A DNA stretch of 64,000 nucleotides, taken from NCBI GenBank assembly GCA_964030785.1, contig OZ034975.1:42499569-42563568 (forward strand). Reading direction: 5' to 3'. The translations under genes and the position numbers were made by a program. The DNA comes from Siderastrea siderea. Its lineage: Eukaryota > Cnidaria > Anthozoa > Scleractinia > Rhizangiidae. Shown one piece after another: positions 57,601-64,000 of this stretch; the first letter of the stretch is position 1, and every line of letters begins with the position of its first letter. The notes below the pieces were generated by a model. That model made no database searches and was not told the origin of the DNA. It saw only the letters and a program-made list of their open reading frames with translations.

Positions 57601-59513
57601 GAGTTAAAGCAACCTTCGGTGTGAAAGCGAAGAAAAGACGCTTTCAAATTCGAGCGGAATTTCCTTGTTGTGTTACTAGAATATCCCCAATGCCTTTGCC
57701 TTAAGCCGTTGCGTCACAATTCTTATATGCTGTCTTTCAATCAAACGGAATGATTAGAGATATTTTTTTCGATATGAGGCATGACTCAGTCGTGATTCAG
57801 CAAAACAGACTTCAAGCATGTAACTCTTTGAACAATCTCACACAGAATTATTTGTCGAATATTTCGTTCGTGCCAAGACACTCTAGAGTGTAGTAATTGA
57901 ATAGACTCGGTGCAAAGACACAATCCTTAATTCCCGTTTGAAAGAAATAATAAAAAACAGTTTCGAACGCCAAGGGATATCTCCGAACTCGATTATTCGT
58001 GGTCCAATATTACCGCTCGAGTTTGCCAAGGCCAATCGTGTTATTCATACACAGAAAATTACTTTTCGCGACAACAGCAATGTACTACCGAGCTCTATGT
58101 TTTCAAAACAATAACAGCTTGTCCAAACCGCAGGTGATTTTACCAAATATGGAAGAAGGCCACACGTCCAAAACATGGCCGGCTTTTTCAGGAAACAAAA
58201 GAACGACTACGTTGCTCTGCCGTACCGCCAACTGCATAATTAGTTTTCTTTTCATGTGCTGAGATTCCATTAACATCCATTTACGACGAAGTACTGGTTA
58301 AAAACATTTTTCTTAAAATTAGGAGGTCAGTTTTGGTGAGATCAGTTGTTTTATAGTGAAGTTGCGTTTATTTCAGTGTAATTAAAATGGTGTGCTTTTG
58401 CAACAAACGTTCAAAACATCACGTTTTAAATCGAGAGTAATTTGCATATGCCTTTCTGGAAACAATGCACTTTTCTGAAAGAATTGTTTTGACTACTTTG
58501 AAATTTTTTATTGATTATTGGTAGGTGTAACTCATTGTTTGATAACAAATATAAAATTCATAAAGTGAAAATTCTGAACTTATTGCAAGCGTCCTAAAAG
58601 ATTTTACGTCTGCGTTTCTTTTTATGTTAGTTTGATATTTTTTAATAACAAATCGTTCAAAAAATGATTAACATTTATTCTGTGATTAAAAAAAACAAAA
58701 AGTTATGCACTGAACATGTTAAAGCAAAGTTTGCCTCAATTTCGTTTTGCGGAAGCGAAAACAAAAATAACAAAGCAGAAAAGGAATATAATTATTGCAC
58801 TGTTAAGTTACTTAGCCGGGGGCCAAAGACGAAAGCCTTTTTGCTCTTTTTTTCCGGCTTAAACAATAACAAACAGACTAGGCCCGTTTCAGTCGCCGAA
58901 CGTTTCATGTGCCGACTCTAAAACAAATAAGCAAGAGGATTTTGGAGGGGGGGGGGGTTGGGGGGGAGGGGGAGGCTTTAATATTTGCATTACACATGTT
59001 AGATTCGGCACTTGAAAAGTTGGATGTTTGAAACAGGCCTTAATATCTATGTATGATATACCGTAGAACCTTAGCTTTTTGTGGCAAAATCCTTCATCAT
59101 CGTTAAATCTCAAGGGCAAAGTTCGTTATCACGATTAGCAAGTGAATTTCGCGTAAGAGGACGGGAAACAAAATGAAAACAAAACAGAATTTATTTTCCC
59201 ATTATTGCCCTATTTTAGTGTGCAATACAACCCTTTTGCAGAGGCTGAGAAATAATATCACAAGTACATACGCTACAATGTTAAGTATACTGAAAATTTT
59301 TCATTAAACCATGACTTGTATGAAAAGGCAATGGTTCAAATTCTAGCGTTCAAGCTATCAACAGTCAAAATAAAAATGAAGCATTTTCAGGTCTTCGTAT
59401 GCCGTAATGAACCTAACGTTTTCCTTCATCCGCTACAGATAAAATAACTAGTATGGTATGGTAATTATTAGGATCATACAGCTACATACCTTTCAATTAT
59501 ATAGTGCTAACAA

Positions 59514-59840
59514 CTTCACAGCGGTCAAAAGCACGACGCGTGCGCAGTTCCCGCCAAAATCATGCAAAAGAAAATACAGATAAATGTCGAAAGTTTCACT
59601 TTAACCGCAAAACTTAACGCTCTTTGCGAAATTCTTAAGCTTTTTACTTCGAGCGTGGGTTCAGAATGAAGTAACTCAGTGGCATCCACAAGTTTTATCG
59701 GTGCGAAATTTGGTTTTTAGGGACATTTTATGCATCGTTTTCATACGAACCTCGCGCTCGTAAAAGTCTGAACTGATTCAAACTTCAAGGCTCTGAAAAA
59801 CCGGAAGTGACATTGGTTTTTGCGTTTGACCGCTGTGAAG
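59514..59840. mobile_element. 327-bp TIR element with a 7-bp target duplication
   Basis: CTTCACAGCGGTCAAA at the left and TTTGACCGCTGTGAAG at the right are exact 16-bp inverted ends. CTAACAA directly flanks both (59507-59513 and 59841-59847). A 7-8 bp duplication would suit a hAT-like or related element; the superfamily is inferred. Confidence 0.82.
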
Positions 59841-59984
59841 CTAACAACAGTATACTCAAGACCACTCATTTCCGTGAGGGGCGTCAAAACTATCAAATAA
59901 AAGGAATAAAAGAAAGACGCTAGTTACAAGGATCCAAAAGGACTGAACTAAGATCTAAGTACTTAAGCTAAGACTATAATTTCA

Positions 59985-60245
59985 TGCAATACTAGGAACC
60001 AAAAGCACTTTAAAAAGATAACGGTGGTTTAACTGACCAAGAATCAGACAATGCTGTCCGGAAACACTGCAATGTGTTGGCGACTTTAGCTTTGCTTGGG
60101 AGTGAGTTCCACAGAAAGAAACAACACCACTTTTTGAAAGCTTTAACATGTATACGTCGATGCAAAACAGTTGCATTGATGTATTCATTTTTGCATTGAT
60201 TACTATTTAGGCCGGACTTCAAGTTGGTATCCAAGTCGAACTTCT
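59985..60245 (-). pseudogene. C-terminal remnant of a retrotransposon ORF2
   Basis: The minus-strand frame contains FFLWNSLPSKAKVANTLQCF followed by RTALSDSW, the LWNSLP-plus-amphipathic tail typical of CR1/L2/Jockey ORF2 C-termini. Only about 75 codons remain. Confidence 0.55.
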
Positions 60246-60789
60246 TGAATAAGGAAGCGGTCTACCTTATTCAAAAAATGGCCGACACGGCTTTCATTGC
60301 TCGGCTTGGTTTCGCAAAAAATTACTTACTGATAATGTGAATAATTACAAAATATGCCATCGTGCAAAGTTTATAGGCCTAAAAAAGTGTTTTGAGCACA
60401 TAAACACGACGTAGATTAAAGAACAAGTGTTTATTTTTTAGGTGACCTTGTGGGTGACATTGTCGTGGTTGTTTACTAAAGCTGCCTTTAATTGCTCATA
60501 GTCCCTATCATTATCATTCAGCTAGGCCATCTGACTGGTACCCAGTCGCTATAAAAATTGAATGAGAGAAAACGACGGAGGAGGTCTGGAACAGGCGAAG
60601 TTGCAGGCGCCCGAGGCATGCCTCGTCCCTCCCCAAGACTCCCCTCGCACTAATCCACTCTCGTATTCAATCTTCTCCCGTCCCCCTAAACAACTAAATA
60701 GGGCCTGGGCACGAGTTAGCTGGGTGATAAAAATCAACGGAGGTCCACGTGTGAAGAACATATATACAGTGACTTATTTTGGCTTTACT

Positions 60790-62922
60790 CTACAGCTCCT
60801 TCGATCCCGGTTTGGTAATAACTTGTGGATCTAACATCTCGTAGTCATGGTTGTCCTCAGTTTCGTAGTCGTTGTTAGCAAAGCTCTCGTACCCAGGGTT
60901 TTCGAAGGCAGGATTGTCGTATGTTGTTTTCATCGTTACAGTCTTCTCGCTCACCATGACGTCTTTCTGTCCTTTTTCTGTTGGGGGCGAGTCTCTCTTT
61001 ACGTTGTTGTCCAAATCTACGCCTGTGTTTTCGTAGGCTGCACTCTGTTGAGAGAAAGTACGCCCGAATTTGTAGATGAGGCCTCTTAGTGTGCCTACTT
61101 GTTTCAAATGATGGCTTTCAAGCAATACATTCTCGTAGTATTGTTTATTCTGCTGTACAAGGTGGATATAGCTTTTGTCTCTTGACGAAATGTCAAAGTG
61201 TGACTATTCAAAAGCTACTGAGGCGTACCTTCCTGTGATGCTGTTTATTATGCTGTGCAAGGTGGCTCTTACCTTTGGGTCTGTGGATGAAATCCTCAAG
61301 TGTGACGCTGAAGTGAAGGTTACTTAGCAGTAATTTCCGTGGTGCTGTTTTTTGTACGAGGCCAGTGAAATTCTAAATTGTGACCACTCAATAATTCTGG
61401 TAATGAATTACTGAGTCAAAAAAAAAGCTACTGAGCAGTACTTTTCTGTGGGGCTGCTTATTATGCCGTACAAGTTAGGTCCAACCGTTAATTTGAGTCT
61501 GTGGTTGAAATCCTAAAGTGTGGCTATTCAAATGAAAGATACTGAGCAGTAATTTCCTGTGGTACTGTTTATTATGCTGTACAAGGTGATTTCTAACTTT
61601 TGATTCTGTGGATGAAATCCTTAAGTGCGACCACTCAAATGAAAGCTGCTGAGCGGCACTTTTCTGTGGTGCTGTTTATTGAGCTGTACGGGTTAAAATG
61701 GATTCAGCTTTTGAGTCTGCTGGATCAATGAAATCCGATTGTGCAGTACAAGATGTGTCTGTGTAAAATCGCAAGTGGGACCACTCAAAGGAAAGCTATT
61801 GAGCGGTACTTTTACCAGTTTCGTAGCCTGAAGAAGTTCATTTACTAAATAACCCATGTGGCGTTAGGCAGAAATTTTAATTTACAGGAGTTTCGGGGTG
61901 ACTGTGTGCAGTTTCTCTACGTCACTGAATCTGCAAGTTAAAAATGATATGACATTTACCTTTACTGAGTCGGAGGACTGGCGCCCAGGAAGGTAGATAG
62001 AACTCTCGGGGCGCTGAGAGTAAATACCGTGTCCGTAAAAGGGACTGGAAATAGTCAGATCTTTAGGCTCACGCTCGAGGTAAGAAACATTGTATCCTTT
62101 GTGGGGAAACCTGGAATAACAGATACACTCACCGTCAACAATGAACTTCAGTATCTTTTTGCGTTTGTCCTTATCTTATAAGGGAAGTTAAGCAACGGCT
62201 TTTGCGCCCGGATGTTAATTTCATATTAAATGTGGACTTTGGGTCTTGTTGTTGCTTTTGGTGTCCAGTGACCTTTTTGGCTTTCACTGGCAGCGGTGCT
62301 AACGCAAGTCTGTTGCTTAAGCTCCCTTATCTATGATACTAGGCGCCATAATATTGTTACTCCATCCTTTTTTGGCCCGATATTCAAACGTTCTTTTTCC
62401 GGAGGACCTCCCTGAACGATCATTGTAACAAGAAAAATTCATTTGTTCGCTTTCACTGGCAGCGGCGCTCACGAACGTCTGTGGCTTATGCTCCCTATCT
62501 ATGATATTAGGCGTCATAATATTGTTACTCCATACTTTTTCGGCCCAATATTTAAACGTTCTTTTTTCGGAGGACCTTCCTGAACAATCATTGTAACAAG
62601 AAAAATTCAAAGAATGGTAGCGATTCGATCGTGCCCCGAAGGGCTCTAGATTCTTGACTCCAGTCACTACTCATTCCCGATGCATGACGTCTTTATGTGC
62701 AGAACGAGATGCGCATGGAAAGTGGGTTAGAAAAGAAATCCACGGTCTATTAAAAGGGGGAAAAAGCAATTCTTAACTATCATCTTTGAAACCCTTTGCA
62801 TCAGATGACTTACTTTTCTTGCGTACTGACTTTCCTGTAAACAAACAACGAAGTTATGATCGCCATGATCAAGAAGACCGTACACAGAACGAAGAATGCG
62901 ATGGCACAGTTTAAAAGAATAC
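60790..62922 (-). CDS. Unrecognised single-pass membrane protein B (3' part)
   Basis: Three exons on the minus strand: 62922-62814, 62110-61960 and 61044-60790, with GT-AG introns and matching phases (1 at entry, then 2 and 0). They encode one membrane segment (ILLNCAIAFFVLCTVFL on to ITSLFVY), a basic RK after it, and a tail of about 145 residues. The tail carries many tyrosines in known kinds of signal: ENPGY (NPXY, bound by PTB domains or used in endocytosis), YDNPAF, YENTG and YEML (a YxxPhi sorting motif). No catalytic domain is visible. The entry phase requires at least one exon further upstream; I did not find it in 62.9-64 kb, so it may lie outside the window. The TM exon phases match those of gene A, suggesting common origin. 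Confidence 0.65.
61130..61835 (+). repeat. 106-bp repeat cluster in an intron of membrane gene B
   Basis: Six or seven diverged units with GCTGTACAAGGTG-like, GAGTCTGTGG and ACTGAGCAGTA blocks. The units near 61540-61670 are closest to consensus. Majority orientation relative to the host transcript. Confidence 0.88.
62281..62620 (-). repeat. Two-copy tandem duplication of ~169 bp
   Basis: CTTTCACTGGCAGCGG starts units at 62281 and 62450. Both contain ATCTATGATA-TAGGCG-CATAATATTG and GGAGGACC-TCCCTGAAC/TTCCTGAAC. A 116-codon minus-strand frame (62667-62317) runs through both and repeats NFSCYND-SGRSS and KRTF-Y. It lies between TM and tail exons of gene B but cannot be spliced in phase with the acceptor I can see. 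Confidence 0.8.
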
Positions 62923-63207
62923 CTGTAACGACAAAAAGGCCGTTTAGCCACAAAACGATTCTGGTTCATCAGGAAACCAATCAGTCAGAAAAAGAACAGC
63001 CCGTGACAATTAGAGAGGAAGGCGGCACCTTCCGGTTTTCCTCCCTCAGCAAAAACCGACACGCAGCTTATTCGAGCTGGCTGTTGGCTGTGCTCCAAGG
63101 TCATGCATGGACCGTATAGCGGCTGCCAGCGGCGCCTATGCATGCTTTCGGTCCGACCTTGTCGAGCTGCGTCCTTGCTGTACTTTGCTTGGGCGATTAG
63201 CGAGACA

Positions 63208-63208
<1 letters not shown>

Positions 63209-63281
<73 letters not shown>
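63209..63281. repeat. (ATT)n microsatellite
   Basis: About 24 uninterrupted ATT units. Confidence 0.93.
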
Positions 63282-63596
63282 CAAAGCTCCTCCAATACCA
63301 GGAAGAAAATCTTGGAAATATTAGAGAACGTTAGGCAAGGATGAGTCAAGGCAGGAGCGGTCGTCAAGCGGAATTTGAATGTATCTTTTATTGCCTTGTT
63401 TTTGCTTCTCGAAGGAGGAAAACTCCTGTTATGGTGTCTGGTGGATTCATTAGGGACGTGATGGCGTCAACTTCCCATCGCAGTCTGTGGCTGGTCTTAC
63501 AAACGACTTTATTAAGTTGCCTATTGTCTTTTGAGGAGGAATGAAAACCGAAGAACCCGAACTTGACACCAGAATCAGCGAAAAAAGTGCCAGTGT

Positions 63597-63654
<58 letters not shown>
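63597..63654. repeat. (GT)n microsatellite
   Basis: About 28 uninterrupted GT units followed by a GGGGGGAGGGG stretch. Confidence 0.93.
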
Positions 63655-63655
<1 letters not shown>

Positions 63656-63844
63656 TGTGGGGGGGAGGGGAGGAGGAGGAGAGACCCCCCTTCGTTTCGC
63701 TCCAGCACTGATCAGAGTCAAGTGGTCTATCCATCGAATGCGGGAACGTTCACGCGACATCAATGAATAATTAAGATTGCCCGGCTTTAGAATATCAGTC
63801 GGTCTAATTTATCCACTTGTACCGTAAGAAAAGTTTTGTACTTA

Positions 63845-64000
63845 CCGTATTTTCTCGATTAAACGCCGGGGGCTTTTATATAAAACCCGAACTCGTAGAC
63901 CCAGCGTTTATTCGAACCTGGCGTTTATTCGGGGCCCAGCGTTTATTTATTAAATGGATTTTTCAGCCATCCATTTTTCAATATCAGTACTGCAGGTTTA
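63845..64000. mobile_element. Left part of a TA-flanked TIR element, cut by the window edge
   Basis: It begins TA|CCGTATTTTCTCGATTAAA and contains CCCAGCGTTTATTCG and GGGGCCCAGCGTTTA, as in the element at 22342-22602. Its right end is beyond the window. Confidence 0.65.

Larger units (their letters stand above)
57601..60789. other. Intergenic region between membrane genes A and B
   Basis: No recognisable coding exon. It contains a G-rich run near 58947-58975, a TIR element at 59514-59840, a retrotransposon remnant at about 59985-60245, and probably the 3' UTR of gene B (an AATAAA on the minus strand near 60430). Confidence 0.55.
62923..63844. other. Right-end region, simple repeats and no recognised exon
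   Basis: Contains the ATT and GT microsatellites and G/A-rich sequence. The upstream exon of membrane gene B could be here but I cannot identify it. Confidence 0.5.

Noticed and set aside
60562..60834. 90-codon plus-strand frame near the end of gene B
   Set aside because: It overlaps the antisense of gene B's last exon and has no family resemblance.
62727..62969. 80-codon minus frame over the TM exon of gene B
   Set aside because: It is a different frame from the one with a membrane segment and proper splice phases.
63388..63766. Frames with TH or CV dipeptide runs
   Set aside because: They are translations of the GT microsatellite on both strands.

Overview
The window looks like a cnidarian nuclear genome, most likely a reef-building or related anthozoan. 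This is inference. The evidence is AT-rich intron-split animal genes with GT-AG introns, a tailless-class nuclear receptor, CR1/L2-like retrotransposon fragments, and very many short terminal-inverted-repeat (TIR) elements. Nothing bacterial is present.

Genes, left to right. (1) At 316-444 on the minus strand is the first coding exon of an unidentified small membrane protein. It is divergent from (2) MMGT1/EMC5 (plus, 618-9840, 4 exons, 106 aa), a subunit of the ER membrane protein insertase; the start codons are 173 bp apart, implying a bidirectional promoter. (3) An organellar Na+/H+ exchanger of the SLC9A6/7/9 class (minus, 11842-26530, 15 exons) converges tail-to-tail on MMGT1. (4) A TLX-like (NR2E class) nuclear receptor (minus, 31054-37661, 4 exons, 427 aa) has a complete DNA-binding and ligand-binding domain. 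(5) Two unrecognised single-pass membrane proteins lie in tandem on the minus strand (51362-54093 and 60790-62922). Their transmembrane exons share intron phases, so they may be an old tandem pair.

Repeats. MMGT1 intron 1 holds a nested structure: an inverted-repeat element interrupted by a 5'-truncated retrotransposon with an open reverse transcriptase frame, followed by two and a half tandem copies of a 1.3 kb unit that preserve the empty insertion site. The exchanger introns carry at least eight short TIR elements, some nested. The 12 kb between the nuclear receptor and membrane gene A has no recognisable gene, only several TIR elements, a duplicated 0.6 kb repeat and simple repeats.

The most striking feature is a 106-bp tandem repeat in clusters next to or inside every full gene (near 8.1, 20.0, 25.4, 30.6, 34.2, 51.9, 55.7 and 61.1 kb). 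Central copies are nearly identical and edge copies decay. In all but one cluster the repeat has the same orientation relative to the host transcript, and that orientation puts an AATAAA hexamer into the RNA once per unit.

The genes show no shared pathway. The neighbourhood is ordinary animal gene order plus heavy repeat load. All exon models are read by eye from splice sites, reading phase and family resemblance, without transcript evidence.
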